Positions 33,518 to 42,677 of a DNA stretch of 64,000 nucleotides are shown piece after piece (position 1 is the stretch's first letter; each line of letters starts with the position of its first letter). The DNA comes from an uncultured Eubacteriales bacterium (GTDB taxonomy: Bacteria; Bacillota; Clostridia; Christensenellales; Aristaeellaceae), in NCBI GenBank assembly GCA_944349855.1, contig CALVNS010000002.1:44230-108229 (forward strand), in the 5' to 3' direction. The notes beneath the pieces are model-generated. The model was given only the letters and a program-made list of their open reading frames with translations, was not told where the DNA came from and did not search any database. Position numbers and translations under genes: made by a program.

Positions 33518-35488
33518 TTACCGCCTGCAAAAGACGGGGATGACGTCCAGCGGCGCAGGCGCGCAGACGGTCTGTCCGCCCTCGTACGTCTCGCCGGTGT
33601 CGACGTTCTCCCAGCGGCTGCCCGCGGGCAGCACGACCTGCCGGCTGCGCGCGCCCGGCTCGAGCACGGGCGCGACGAGGTAGTCCGCGCCGAACATGTA
33701 TTGATCCTTCAGACCGTCGCAGGCCGGATCGTCCGGGTACTCGTAGAACATCGCGCGCAGCAGCGGCCGCCCCGTCTCGTGCGCCTCCTGCATCAGCGCG
33801 CGCACGTACGGGCGCAGCTGTTCGCGGCGGCGCATGTACTTGACCAGAATGGGATACGCCTCTTCGCCGAAGCTCCAGACCTCGTTGTCGCTGCCGGAGT
33901 TCAGGCAGGGCGTGCCGTCCGCGCGGCGCACGGGCTGCGCGGGCTGGCGGTCGCCGTGCAGGCGCATGACGGGGCAATAGCACGCCCACTGGAACCAGCG
34001 CACGAGCAGCTCACGGAAGCCCGGATCTTCGGGGTTGCCGTCATGGAATCCGCCGATGTCCGTCGTCCACCACGGAATGCCCGCAAAGCCCATGCTCAGT
34101 CCGGCGCAGACCTGCTTGCGGAAGTCCTCCCACGTGGACATGACGTCGCCCGACCACACCAGCGCGCCGTAGCGCTGGCTGCCCGCCCACGCACAGCGCG
34201 CCAGGCTGACGGGCCGCTCCTCGCCCATCTCCCTGAGGCCCTCGTAAAAGCCGCGCACGTACTGCTGTGGATAGATGTTGCCCACCTGCTGATTGCTGCC
34301 CAGCAGGTAGCGGTAGGCCTTGTAGTCATAGGTGCCGTATTCGGGCTCGGCCTCGTCCAGCCAGAACAGCCGGATGCCGTTGTCATAGTAGTTCTGTCGG
34401 CACTTGTTCCACACATACCGGCGCGCGCGCGGGTTGGTGGCGTCGTAGAACATGCTGTCCTCGACAAAGCGCATGCCGATCTGCTCGCCATACTCGGCGC
34501 GCACGAGCAGGCCCTGCTGGAGCATCTCCTCGTAGTTCTCGCTGGTGAGCGATACCTGCGGCCAGACGCTGACCATCAGTTCGATGCCCATGCCCCGAAG
34601 CTCGCGCGCCATGGCCGCAGGGTCGGGGAAAAATTCGGGATCGAACCGGTAGTCGCCCATGCGCGGCCAGTGGAAGAAGTCGCACACGATCACGTCGATG
34701 GGCAGCCCGCGGCGCTTGTACTCGCGCGCCACGCGCAGCAGCTGCTCCTGGTTCCAGTAGCGCAGCTTGCACTGCCAGAAGCCCAGGCCATACTCGGGCA
34801 TCATCGGCGCAAAGCCCGTGGCGCGCGCGTAGTGCAGGCTGATCTGGGCAGGCGTGTCGCCGCAGGTGATGAAGTACTCCAGCTGCCTGGCCGAGTCCGC
34901 GCGCCAGGTTGTGCGATTCTCGCCGAACGTCACCTCGCCGATGGCCGGGTTGTGCCACAGGAACCCATAGCCGCGGCTGGAGACCACAAACGGCACGCTG
35001 GCCTGGGAGTTTCGGTGCGCCAGCTCCAGCGTGCAGCCCTTCCAGTCGACGCGCGCCTCCTGGTACTGCCCCATGCCCCACAGGCGCTCGCCGGGCTGAC
35101 CCTCAAACGTCTGGGTGATCGCATAGTCGCCGCCCAGGTGCGGCTCGAACTTGCGGCTCTTGAGCAACAGCGCGTTGGCCGAGGCCGTCTCGCGCAGCAG
35201 CAGCTCGCCGCGCTGGTTGAAATAGGCGATGCGCGCGTGCCGCTGCCAGCCGTCCTGCTCCACGACCGCCGTCAGCCGGCCGCAGCGGATGCTGGCCCGG
35301 GTGTCCTCGATGCGGATCTCCACATCCTGCGCGGGGATGGGATCCAGCAGCGCCCAGCGGGTGTCCTCCAGCTCGCGCATGAGCGCAGCGCGCACGTACA
35401 GGCTGTCCGGCCCCCAGGGCTCCAGCGCCAGCGTCTCACCGCGTCCCCGCCAGATCAACCGGTTTTCGCATCGTTCAAAGGGCGTCAT
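33518..35488 (-). CDS. GH31 alpha-glycosidase, likely alpha-xylosidase
   Basis: 656 residues from MTPFERCENRLIWRG, with GGAAGGAG as ribosome site. N-terminal beta-sandwich to about 225, then a TIM barrel. The nucleophile is D378 in FWLDEAEPEYG and the acid/base D448 in VWSGDVMSTW. WTTDIGGFHDGNPEDPGFRELLVRWFQ is a typical GH31 segment. No signal peptide. The FFHWPRMGDYRFDPEFFPDP segment resembles YicI-type alpha-xylosidases; alpha-glucosidase activity cannot be excluded. Context with GH51 and UxuB favours xylan-derived substrates. Confidence 0.88.
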   Translation of the reverse strand: MTPFERCENRLIWRGRGETLALEPWGPDSLYVRAALMRELEDTRWALLDPIPAQDVEIRIEDTRASIRCGRLTAVVEQDGWQRHARIAYFNQRGELLLRETASANALLLKSRKFEPHLGGDYAITQTFEGQPGERLWGMGQYQEARVDWKGCTLELAHRNSQASVPFVVSSRGYGFLWHNPAIGEVTFGENRTTWRADSARQLEYFITCGDTPAQISLHYARATGFAPMMPEYGLGFWQCKLRYWNQEQLLRVAREYKRRGLPIDVIVCDFFHWPRMGDYRFDPEFFPDPAAMARELRGMGIELMVSVWPQVSLTSENYEEMLQQGLLVRAEYGEQIGMRFVEDSMFYDATNPRARRYVWNKCRQNYYDNGIRLFWLDEAEPEYGTYDYKAYRYLLGSNQQVGNIYPQQYVRGFYEGLREMGEERPVSLARCAWAGSQRYGALVWSGDVMSTWEDFRKQVCAGLSMGFAGIPWWTTDIGGFHDGNPEDPGFRELLVRWFQWACYCPVMRLHGDRQPAQPVRRADGTPCLNSGSDNEVWSFGEEAYPILVKYMRRREQLRPYVRALMQEAHETGRPLLRAMFYEYPDDPACDGLKDQYMFGADYLVAPVLEPGARSRQVVLPAGSRWENVDTGETYEGGQTVCAPAPLDVIPVFCRR

Positions 35489-35519
35489 GAGCTCACTCCT
35501 TCCTCCATGATCTGCAGGT

Positions 35520-36509
35520 TCAGGACGCAAGAATCGCGTCGATCTGCTCCAGTTCCTGTTGCGTGAAGTCCAGATGGTCCAACGCGCGGACGTTTTCCAA
35601 CAGCTGCGCCGGTCTGCTCGCTCCGATGAGCGCGCTGGTCACCACGTCCGTGCGCAGCGTCCAGGCCAGGGCCATCTGTGCCAGCGTCTGGCCGCGACGG
35701 GAGGCGACGGCCTGCAGGCGGCGGACGATCGACAGCTTTTGTTCCGTGATGTCCGAAGGCTTGAGGTAGCGCGGGTCGTGCATCGCGCGGGCGTCTTCCG
35801 GCAGCCCATGCAGATAGCGCCCTGCGAGCACGCCGCCTGCGAGCGGCCCAAACGCGATGCAGCCCACGCCCGCACCGCGCAGCACATCCGTCAGGCCCGC
35901 TTCGATGCGCCGGTTGAACATCGAGTAATTCGGCTGATGGATCAGCAGGTGCACCCCCATCGCCTTCAACGTCTCAATCGCCGCGCGCGCCTGCTCTGCG
36001 TCATAGTTGGAGATGCCCACGTACAGCGCCTTGCCGCTTCGCACGATGTCACACAGGGCCTGCATCGTCTCCTCCAGAGGCGTATCCGGGTCCGGACGGT
36101 GGTGATAGAAGATGTCCACATAGTCCACGCGCATGCGCCGCAGGCTCTGATCCAGGCTGGCAATGAGGTACTTGCGGCTGCCGTGGTCGCCATACGGGCC
36201 CTTCCACATGTCATACCCCGCCTTGGTGGAGAGGATCAGCTCGTCCCGATGCGTATGCCAGTCCCGCTCCATGTGCCGGCCAAAGTTGCGTTCAGCCTCG
36301 CCGTAGGGCGGACCGTAGTTGTTTGCCAGGTCAAAATGCGTGATGCCGTTGTCAAACGCCGTGCGCAACAGCTTTTGCTGGTCGTCAAACGGCGTGATCG
36401 CGCCAAAGTTATGCCACAGGCCCAGTGAGAGCGCCGGGAGCAGCAGACCGCTGCGCCCGCAGCGCCGGTAAGTCATCCTCTCGTATCGATCCTCCGCCGC
36501 CATGTACAC
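35520..36509 (-). CDS. Aldo-keto reductase, L-glyceraldehyde 3-phosphate reductase (YghZ/Gpr) type
   Basis: 329 residues. The GTG start gives MYMAAEDRYERMTYRRCG and follows GGAGGG by seven bases; an ATG lies two codons later. LPALSLGLWHNFG, HFDLANNYGPPYGEAE (Tyr), ILSTKAGYDMWKGPYG (Lys) and IFYHHRPDPDTPLEETM (His) closely match E. coli YghZ. It is an NADPH-dependent reductase of the Kvbeta-like AKR group, acting on small aldehydes. In this operon it may reduce or detoxify sugar-derived aldehydes. The exact substrate is inferred from similarity only. Confidence 0.9.
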   Translation of the reverse strand: MYMAAEDRYERMTYRRCGRSGLLLPALSLGLWHNFGAITPFDDQQKLLRTAFDNGITHFDLANNYGPPYGEAERNFGRHMERDWHTHRDELILSTKAGYDMWKGPYGDHGSRKYLIASLDQSLRRMRVDYVDIFYHHRPDPDTPLEETMQALCDIVRSGKALYVGISNYDAEQARAAIETLKAMGVHLLIHQPNYSMFNRRIEAGLTDVLRGAGVGCIAFGPLAGGVLAGRYLHGLPEDARAMHDPRYLKPSDITEQKLSIVRRLQAVASRRGQTLAQMALAWTLRTDVVTSALIGASRPAQLLENVRALDHLDFTQQELEQIDAILAS

Positions 36510-36545
36510 GCACGTTCCCTCCTTTGATTTCGTCCCTTTCAGCGC

Positions 36546-38159
36546 TCACCGCGCCCCATCCAGCGCCTCCCGCAGCGTGCGGCGCACTGCGCCGGGCCCT
36601 GCGAGCATGCGCGCAAAGTAGTCCTCCACGCGGCTGGCCAGGCCGCACGCGCACAGGTCAACGCCCATCAGCGCCTCCTGCGCCAGCAGCGGGCGCAGCT
36701 GGCCCGCATAGGACTGCGGCCGGCCAGGCTCGACGCCCGCCAGCGCCGCGCGCAGCTGCTGCAGCTGCGGGTCCGGGCTGACCTCCATCGCGCGCAGCCC
36801 GTCGTCCACCCCCAGCAAATAGCGCAGCCAGGCGGCAATCGCCAGCGGGATGCCCACGAGCGATCCCACGTCCAGGTCCGGACGCTCCACATAGCGGCGG
36901 ATCGTGCCACCGAAGCGGATGGGGATCTTCAAGCTCGTGTCCGTGGCGATGCGCTGCGGCGCGTCGGGCAGGTACGGGTTGGGCAGCCGCTCGTCGATCA
37001 CCTCGCGCAAAAACGCCTCGGGCCGGATGATGCCGGGGTCCTCCACGACGGGCAGCCCCTCGACCGCGCCGATGCGCTCGACCAGCGCACGCAGGTCCGC
37101 ATCCCGCATCTCCTCGTTGATGCGGGCATAGCCCAGCAGACAGCCGAACACCGCCAGCGCCGTGTGCAGCGGGTTCAGGCAGGTCATGACCTTCATGCGC
37201 TCGCTGCGGTTGACCGTCTCGCGATCGGCCATATAGACGCCCGCGCGCTCCAGCGGCGGCCGCCCCGCCGGGAAGTCGTCCTCGACGACCAGGTATTCCG
37301 CCGCCTCGGCGTTCACAAAGGGCGCGATGTACGTGCCCCGCGCCGTCGTGACGGGCGCCATCTCCTCCAGGCCGTCCGCCTCCAGCGCGCGGCGCACGGC
37401 CTCGTCCGGTCGCGGCGTGATCTTGTCGATCATCGTCAGCGGGAAGGATACGCGCCCATCTCGCAGATAGGCCGCAAAGCCCGCATCCACCAGTCCGCGC
37501 TCGCACCACGCCTGCGCCATCGCCCGCACGGCGTCGCGCAGCCTGTCGCCGTTGCAGCTGCAGTTGTCCATGCTGACCATCGCCACGGGATATGCGCCCG
37601 CGCGGTAGCGCGCATGCAGCAACGCCGCCGCCACGCCCATCGCGCCGCGCGCGCCCGCCGGACCGGCCTCCATGTCCGCCAGCGCCTGCGGCGTCGGCCG
37701 GCCGTCCAGTCCCGTCAGCGCGTAGCCCTTCTCCGTGATCGTAAAGCTGACCATCTGCAGCGAAGGCGACGCGAAGATCCGTTCCAGCTGCGCGCGCCCC
37801 GCCGTCTCCTGCGCGTCAACGCCTGCGGCGATGCTCGCCACGACCTCCTTCTCCAGCCGCCCGTCCGGCAGCATGCGCACCAGCAGCGCCAGGCTGTCGT
37901 GCGGCGCGTAGATGCGCCGCAGGATCTCGCCATCGAACGTCTCCGCGGCGATCACGCCCGTATCGGCCAGGCCCGCGTTCAGCAGCCGCTGGGCGATGTG
38001 CGCGACGTAGCCGCGAAAGATGTTGCCCGCGCCCAAGTGCACCCACGCCGGCGCCTCCAGCGTGCGCCGGGCAGCCGCCTCCACGTCATAGTCCGGCAGG
38101 CGCACGCCCGCCGCGCGCCACGCCTGCGCGGCCCCGATCGACTTCCTGTTGAGCTTCAT
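36546..38159 (-). CDS. uxuB: Mannitol dehydrogenase family oxidoreductase, likely fructuronate reductase
   Basis: 537 residues. WVHLGAGNIFRGYVAHIAQRLL is the N-terminal nucleotide-binding start. VSMDNCSCNGDRLRDAV, FPLTMIDKITPRPD and KVMTCLNPLHTALAVFG (with the catalytic Lys) are the polyol dehydrogenase/UxuB signatures. UxuB reduces D-fructuronate to D-mannonate with NADH in glucuronate degradation; related enzymes act on tagaturonate or mannitol. Length and neighbours (IclR, GH51, GH31) favour a uronate role. uxuA and uxaC are not in the window. Confidence 0.82.
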   Translation of the reverse strand: MKLNRKSIGAAQAWRAAGVRLPDYDVEAAARRTLEAPAWVHLGAGNIFRGYVAHIAQRLLNAGLADTGVIAAETFDGEILRRIYAPHDSLALLVRMLPDGRLEKEVVASIAAGVDAQETAGRAQLERIFASPSLQMVSFTITEKGYALTGLDGRPTPQALADMEAGPAGARGAMGVAAALLHARYRAGAYPVAMVSMDNCSCNGDRLRDAVRAMAQAWCERGLVDAGFAAYLRDGRVSFPLTMIDKITPRPDEAVRRALEADGLEEMAPVTTARGTYIAPFVNAEAAEYLVVEDDFPAGRPPLERAGVYMADRETVNRSERMKVMTCLNPLHTALAVFGCLLGYARINEEMRDADLRALVERIGAVEGLPVVEDPGIIRPEAFLREVIDERLPNPYLPDAPQRIATDTSLKIPIRFGGTIRRYVERPDLDVGSLVGIPLAIAAWLRYLLGVDDGLRAMEVSPDPQLQQLRAALAGVEPGRPQSYAGQLRPLLAQEALMGVDLCACGLASRVEDYFARMLAGPGAVRRTLREALDGAR

Positions 38160-38185
38160 GCCCGTTTTACGCCCCTTTCGTCTGC

Positions 38186-38971
38186 TCAGCCGGCCTGCAC
38201 GCCGCCAACCGTCTCTGAAATCGCCTCCGCTGCGCGCCGCACCGCGGGCAGCAGCGCGCTGGCGATTCGCTCGTCGTCCATGCGGCTGACCGGTCCGGAC
38301 AGGCTGAGCACCGCAATGATCCGCCCGGCCGCGTCCCGAATGGGTGCGGCCAGGCAGCGCATGCCCGTCTCACACTCCTCGTCGTCCGTCGCATAGCCCT
38401 GCGCGCGCACGCGCTCCAGCTCCCTTCGCAGCGCGTCCGCCCGCGTGAGGGTGCGCGGCGTCAACGGGCGCAGGTTGCCCGCCCGCACAAACGCCTCCAG
38501 CGCCGCCTCGTCGTACTGGGAGAGGAACAGCTTGCCGCTGCCGGTACAGTGCATCATCGCCGTGCCGCCCACGCGCTGTCGGATGGCGATCAGACCCTGA
38601 CCCGCCTCGACGACGTCCATGTATCGGACGCTGTGCCCATCCTCGACGGCCAGGCAGCACGACTCGCCCGTCTCCTGCGCCAGGCGCACCAGGTGCGCAT
38701 GCGCAATGTCGCGCAAGCTGAAGTGCTCCGCCACCATCTGGCCGATGTAGGCAAAGCGCATCGTCAGGCCGTAGCGCTTGAGCTCGCCCTCCTCCTGATA
38801 GGCATAGCCGCACCCGATGAGCGCCGTGAGCATGCGCAGCACCGTGCTGGCCGGCATGTCCACGGCGGCCGCCACCTGCGAAAGCCGCAGCGGACCGGCG
38901 CTTTGCGCCAGGACCTCGATGATACGGATGCCCTTTTCGATCGATTGATTTGCATTCAGCTGCTTGCTCAT
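38186..38971 (-). CDS. IclR-family transcriptional regulator
   Basis: 261 residues from MSKQLNANQSIEKGIRIIE, with GGGGAG seven bases upstream. The winged helix is LRLSQVAAAVDMPASTVLRMLTALIGCGYAYQ. The effector domain includes MMHCTGSGKLFLSQY and RGYATDDEECETGMRCLAAPI (here RAQGYATDDEE), both typical of IclR. KdgR-type members sense uronate intermediates. It is first in the leftward operon with uxuB and the glycosidases and divergent from the isomerase/dehydrogenase pair, so it probably controls both directions. Confidence 0.92.
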   Translation of the reverse strand: MSKQLNANQSIEKGIRIIEVLAQSAGPLRLSQVAAAVDMPASTVLRMLTALIGCGYAYQEEGELKRYGLTMRFAYIGQMVAEHFSLRDIAHAHLVRLAQETGESCCLAVEDGHSVRYMDVVEAGQGLIAIRQRVGGTAMMHCTGSGKLFLSQYDEAALEAFVRAGNLRPLTPRTLTRADALRRELERVRAQGYATDDEECETGMRCLAAPIRDAAGRIIAVLSLSGPVSRMDDERIASALLPAVRRAAEAISETVGGVQAG

Positions 38972-39017
38972 CGCTCGCTCCCCATGTCCGTTCCCCGCCA
39001 TGCGGTCGTGATGCTTC

Positions 39018-39023
39018 ATTATA
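39018..39023 (-). promoter_or_regulatory. Extended -10 promoter of the iclR operon
   Basis: Read leftward: TGGTATAAT, an extended -10 with a weak -35. Confidence 0.55.
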
Positions 39024-39079
39024 CCATATGCGCGCGTGAAAAAACAGGGCGGCGGCGGGGCAAAACCCGTGCGCAGGCA

Positions 39080-39108
39080 TTGCAAAGCGCCGTTTTTCGT
39101 GTTAAAAT
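39080..39108 (+). promoter_or_regulatory. Divergent promoter of the isomerase-dehydrogenase operon
   Basis: TTGCAA, 17-base spacer, TAAAAT. The AT-rich leader to 39145 includes TTTC-7-GAAA, a possible but unproven IclR half-dyad. Confidence 0.65.
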
Positions 39109-39197
39109 TAAATAAACAAAATCTTTTTTCAATAATCGAAACGCCAGTCCAGGCGGACCGGCACCCGGACATCACATTGCAGACAAGGAGGCACACC

Positions 39198-40112
39198 ATG
39201 CGGGAACCCATGAAAAAGTACTTTCGGACCGGCCTCGTGCACTTCATGGCCTATCCGTTTGCCATGACGGGCGAGGGCGAGATCGAGCGCAGCGTGCGGC
39301 GCGTGCTGGAGGACGACTACTTCGACTTCATCGAGCTGACGCGCATCGCGGACGCGGGCGTGCGCCAGCGCGTGGCCAAGCTCGCGCGCGAGGCGGACGT
39401 GGGCATCGCCTACGGCGCGCAACCGCAGCTGATGCGCAACGGCGAGAACCTGTGCAGCCTGGATGAGTCGCTCCGCCAGCGCGGCGTGAACCGCATGAAG
39501 GCCTGCATCGACGAGGCCTGCGAGCTGGGCGCGGAGGGCATCGCCTTCCTGGCGGGGCCGTTTGATCCAGAGCAGGTCGAGGCGCACTACCAGGCGCTGT
39601 GCCGCACGACGCGCGAGCTGTGCGACTACGCCGCCTCAAAGGGGAACCTGGCGGTCAACCTGGAGGTGTTCGACCGGGATGTGGAGAAGCGCTCGCTGAT
39701 CGGACCGGTGGAGCTGGCCGAGCGCTACGCGCGCGAGATGTGCGCGGCCTATCCGTTCTTCGGACTGATGGCGGACCTGAGCCACATCGTCCAGCTGCGC
39801 GAGACGTTCGAGCGCAACCTGCGGCCGATCGCGCCGTACCTGCGCCACGCGCACATCGCCAACGCCGTGCTGACGCCCGGCGCGCCGGCCTATGGCGATC
39901 AGCACCCGCGCTTCGGCTTCCCCCACAGCGAGGTGGACGCGCGCACGCTTGCGGACTTCCTGCGCAAGCTGTTTGAGATCGGCTATCTGGGCGCGGGCAA
40001 GCGGCCGGTGGTCTCCTTCGAAGTCAAGCCCTGGGCGGATGAGGATCCCGAGATGGTGCTGTCAGGCGCAAAGCGGACGCTCGACCTGGCCTGGTCGATG
40101 CTGGAGGTGTGA
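39198..40112 (+). CDS. Sugar phosphate isomerase/epimerase family protein (TIM barrel)
   Basis: 304 residues with AAGGAGG ahead of the ATG. Xylose isomerase-like TIM barrel: FIELTRIADAG, NLAVNLEVFDRDVEKRSLIG, FGLMADLSHIVQLRE, LRHAHIANAVLT and VVSFEVKPWADEDPE supply the Glu/Asp/His metal ligands of the AP-endonuclease-2-like superfamily. Members isomerise or epimerise keto-sugars or hydroxypyruvate-like acids. The substrate is unknown; co-operon with a D-2-hydroxyacid dehydrogenase and control by IclR point to acid-sugar metabolism. Confidence 0.85.
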   Translation: MREPMKKYFRTGLVHFMAYPFAMTGEGEIERSVRRVLEDDYFDFIELTRIADAGVRQRVAKLAREADVGIAYGAQPQLMRNGENLCSLDESLRQRGVNRMKACIDEACELGAEGIAFLAGPFDPEQVEAHYQALCRTTRELCDYAASKGNLAVNLEVFDRDVEKRSLIGPVELAERYAREMCAAYPFFGLMADLSHIVQLRETFERNLRPIAPYLRHAHIANAVLTPGAPAYGDQHPRFGFPHSEVDARTLADFLRKLFEIGYLGAGKRPVVSFEVKPWADEDPEMVLSGAKRTLDLAWSMLEV

Positions 40113-40118
40113 TTAAAT

Positions 40119-41057
40119 ATGAAAATCGTCGTGCTGGATGGATATACCGAGAATCCCGGCGATCTGAGCTGGGGCCCGCTGCAGGAGCTGGGCGAGCTGA
40201 CCGTATACGACCGCACGCCGCCGGAGGCAGTGCTGGAGCGCATCGGCGACGCGGAGGCGATCTACACCAACAAGACCGTATTGTCGCGCGAGCTGATCCA
40301 GGCGATGCCGGCCGTGCGCTTCATCGGCGTGCTGGCCACGGGCTACAACGTCGTGGACGTGCAGGCCGCGCGCGAGCGGGGGATCGTCGTGTGCAACATT
40401 CCCACCTATGGCACCGATGCCGTGGCGCAGTACGTGTTCGCGCTGCTGCTGGAGCTGTGCCATCACGTGGCGCACCACGCGCAGGCCGTGCAGCAGGGCC
40501 GCTGGACCGCCTGCCCGGACTTCTGCTTCTGGGACTATCCGCTCATCGAGCTCAGCGGCAAGACGATGGGCATCGTCGGCTATGGGCGCATCGGCCGGCG
40601 CACCGCGCAGATTGCGCGGGCGTTCGGCATGCAGGTGCTGGCGTACGACGCCTTCGTCCAGGCCGAAGAATGCGTGCCGCTGGACGAGCTGCTGGAGCGC
40701 AGCGACGTCGTCTCGCTGCACTGCCCGCTCTTCCCCGAGACGAAGCACATCATTCGCGGCGAGACCATCGCCAAGATGAAGGACGGCGCCATCCTGATCA
40801 ACACCTCCCGCGGCCCGCTCGTGGACGAAGCGGCGCTGCGCGAGGCGCTGACGTCGGGCAAGCTGTATGGCGCGGCAGTGGACGTGGTGTCCACGGAGCC
40901 GGTCCAGCCGGATAACCCGCTGCTCGGGCTGGAGAACTGCCTGATCACGCCGCACATCGCCTGGGCACCGCGGGAGAGCCGCCAGCGCCTGATGGACATT
41001 GCGGTGGAAAACCTGCGCTGCTTCCTGCGCGGCGCGCCTCAGAACGTCGTCGGTTGA
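40119..41057 (+). CDS. D-2-hydroxyacid dehydrogenase (NAD-dependent)
   Basis: 312 residues. Ribosome site GGAGGTG overlaps the end of the previous gene. The NAD-binding GYGRIGRRTA is in GKTMGIVGYGRIG. Catalytic Arg lies in LINTSRGPLVDEAAL, Glu in DVVSTEPVQPDNPLL and His in CLITPHIAWAP. It resembles glycerate/hydroxypyruvate reductases (HprA-like) more than D-lactate dehydrogenase. It probably reduces a 2-oxo acid formed in the neighbouring sugar-acid pathway. A strong terminator ends the two-gene operon. Confidence 0.9.
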   Translation: MKIVVLDGYTENPGDLSWGPLQELGELTVYDRTPPEAVLERIGDAEAIYTNKTVLSRELIQAMPAVRFIGVLATGYNVVDVQAARERGIVVCNIPTYGTDAVAQYVFALLLELCHHVAHHAQAVQQGRWTACPDFCFWDYPLIELSGKTMGIVGYGRIGRRTAQIARAFGMQVLAYDAFVQAEECVPLDELLERSDVVSLHCPLFPETKHIIRGETIAKMKDGAILINTSRGPLVDEAALREALTSGKLYGAAVDVVSTEPVQPDNPLLGLENCLITPHIAWAPRESRQRLMDIAVENLRCFLRGAPQNVVG

Positions 41058-41070
41058 GCCATGTATCGAG

Positions 41071-41101
41071 CGCGGACGGGCCCAAGGCCCGTCCGCGTTT
41101 T
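41071..41101 (+). terminator. Terminator after the hydroxyacid dehydrogenase
   Basis: Perfect 11-base arms (41071-41081, 41087-41097), 5-base loop, four T residues. Confidence 0.85.
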
Positions 41102-41190
41102 GCTTTTGCGCCACCCAGCAGGAAATCGCACCCGGGCCGCGAAACCAAAAAGAGGCCCGCCACAGTGCCGGGCCGGAGGAGGCCTTTTCA

Positions 41191-41853
41191 GTGATCATCG
41201 ATGTGCTCGTTCGCGGAGCGGCAGATGCGCCCGCCGTCTTTCTGCTGTCCGGGGATCCCGCGCGCGAAGCGGGCCTGTGCGCGCGCCTGTCGGGGTGCGC
41301 GCTCTCGCTCGTGTGCCTTGCCGTGCCCGACTGGAACGCCGACCTTTCTCCCTGGCCAGCGCCGCCCGCGTTTGCCCGCGGTGACGCGTTTGCGGGGCGT
41401 GCCGACGCCTTTCTGAAGGCACTGTGCACGGACGCGCTCCCCCGCGCATTCGACGCGCTGGGCTTTGTGCCTGCGCAGCGCGCGCTCGCCGGCTGTTCGC
41501 TGGCCGGGCTGTTTGGCCTGTACGCCATGACGCGCGCGGCGCCCTTTGACGCCTACGCCAGCGTGTCGGGCTCGCTGTGGTTCGATGGATTCCTGCCCTA
41601 CATGGAGGCGGCGCTGCCCGCCCTGCCGCCGCGGCCGGTCTACCTGTCGCTGGGCGAGCGCGAGGCGCACACGCGCAACGCGCGCCTTTCGCAGGTGCAG
41701 GCGTGCACCGAGCGGCTGTACGCGCTGCTCCTGGCCCGCGGCTTCCCCGCGGCGCTGCGCCTTCACCCGGGCGGCCACTTCCAGGACGGCGCGGCGCGCA
41801 TGGCCGCGGCGATCGAATGGACGCTCTGCGCCCTGAAAGGAGACGAAAGATGA
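41191..41853 (+). CDS. Alpha/beta-hydrolase-type esterase
   Basis: 220 residues from a GTG start; CGGAGGAGG lies 9-12 bases upstream and no better start exists. The nucleophile elbow is LAGCSLAGLFGLYA. YLSLGEREAHTRNARL and HPGGHFQDGA give the acid and His regions, as in IroE/Fes-like or esterase D-like enzymes. No signal peptide. The substrate is unknown. It overlaps the NUDIX gene by four bases (ATGA), so they are coupled. Confidence 0.78.
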   Translation: MIIDVLVRGAADAPAVFLLSGDPAREAGLCARLSGCALSLVCLAVPDWNADLSPWPAPPAFARGDAFAGRADAFLKALCTDALPRAFDALGFVPAQRALAGCSLAGLFGLYAMTRAAPFDAYASVSGSLWFDGFLPYMEAALPALPPRPVYLSLGEREAHTRNARLSQVQACTERLYALLLARGFPAALRLHPGGHFQDGAARMAAAIEWTLCALKGDER

Positions 41854-42326
41854 ACACCACCCTGTGCTATATCGAACGGGACGGCTGCTACCTGATGCTG
41901 CACCGCGTCAAGAAGCGCACCGACCTCAACGCCGGCAAGTGGATCGGCGTGGGCGGTCACTTTGAGGCGGGCGAGAGCCCGGACGAGTGCCTGCTGCGCG
42001 AGGTGCGCGAGGAGACGGGCCTCACGCTCACGCGCTATACGCTGCACGGCGTCGTCACATTCGTGTCGGATGAATGGGGCACGCAGTACATGTACCTGTT
42101 CACCGCCGACGGCTTCACGGGCGAGCTGCACGCCTGCGACGAGGGCGACCTGGCCTGGGTGCCCATCGATCAGGTGGACGCGCTGCCGCTGTGGGCGGGC
42201 GACCGGATCTTCCTGCGCCTGCTCGCCGAGGGCGCGCCGTTCTTTCTGCTCAAGCTCGTCTACACGGGCGACACGCTCTGCCGGGCCGTGCTCGACGGGA
42301 AGGAACTGGACATCGAAAACCCGTGA
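41850..42326 (+). CDS. NUDIX hydrolase, MutT/8-oxo-dGTPase-like
   Basis: 158 residues. It starts NTTLCYIERDGCYLMLHRVKK, as in YvcI/MTH1-like 8-oxo-dGTP diphosphatases. The NUDIX box GHFEAGESPDECLLREVREETGL is complete (GX5EX7REUXEEXGU) and preceded by NAGKWIGVGG. It probably sanitises oxidised nucleotides or hydrolyses another nucleoside diphosphate compound. Ribosome site AAAGGAGACG lies within the end of the esterase gene. Confidence 0.9.
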   Translation: MNTTLCYIERDGCYLMLHRVKKRTDLNAGKWIGVGGHFEAGESPDECLLREVREETGLTLTRYTLHGVVTFVSDEWGTQYMYLFTADGFTGELHACDEGDLAWVPIDQVDALPLWAGDRIFLRLLAEGAPFFLLKLVYTGDTLCRAVLDGKELDIENP

Positions 42327-42677
42327 CGGATTTGATCCGCTTCGCTTCCAGAGTGAACGAATGGCCTGACCAATGGGCATTTGCAGGTTGTTCGGTTTTT
42401 ACCGTCGCCCGCGGCCGAAATCCAATCCGCTTTTTCTCTCCAGCCAGCGCCACATTGTGGCCGATCCGCGCCCCGATGGGATTCCGCCCTGATCCCCAAA
42501 CCGGGCGTCGCTGCTGATGCATGCGGTTTCCCAACCGTGATGTTTTCGCCGCAGTCGGTATGGAAAGGGAAACGGGGCCAAGGGCTTTATCCCCTGCTTG
42601 CCGGTCAAGGCCGAAAATTTTTTCGAGATGCCCCGGGTGTATGATGAGCATCTCCGCCGTCGGCCTCACGGCCTGAT
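42327..42677. other. Gene-free stretch before the AT-rich island
   Basis: About 350 bases without a convincing gene. The leftward strand carries a 140-codon open frame with no ribosome site and no recognisable domain; it extends into NUDIX, so it is probably chance coding or decayed DNA. The composition already shifts to more A+T. No RNA motif recognised. Confidence 0.5.

Noticed and set aside
32162-35566. Very long rightward frame of over 1100 codons opposite GH51/GH31
   Set aside because: It spans two well-defined enzyme genes on the other strand and consists of His/Ala/Arg/Val-rich noise.
42250-42669. 140-codon leftward ORF between NUDIX and the inverted repeat
   Set aside because: No ribosome site, no domain, and it overlaps the 3' end of NUDIX; treated as gene-free DNA.
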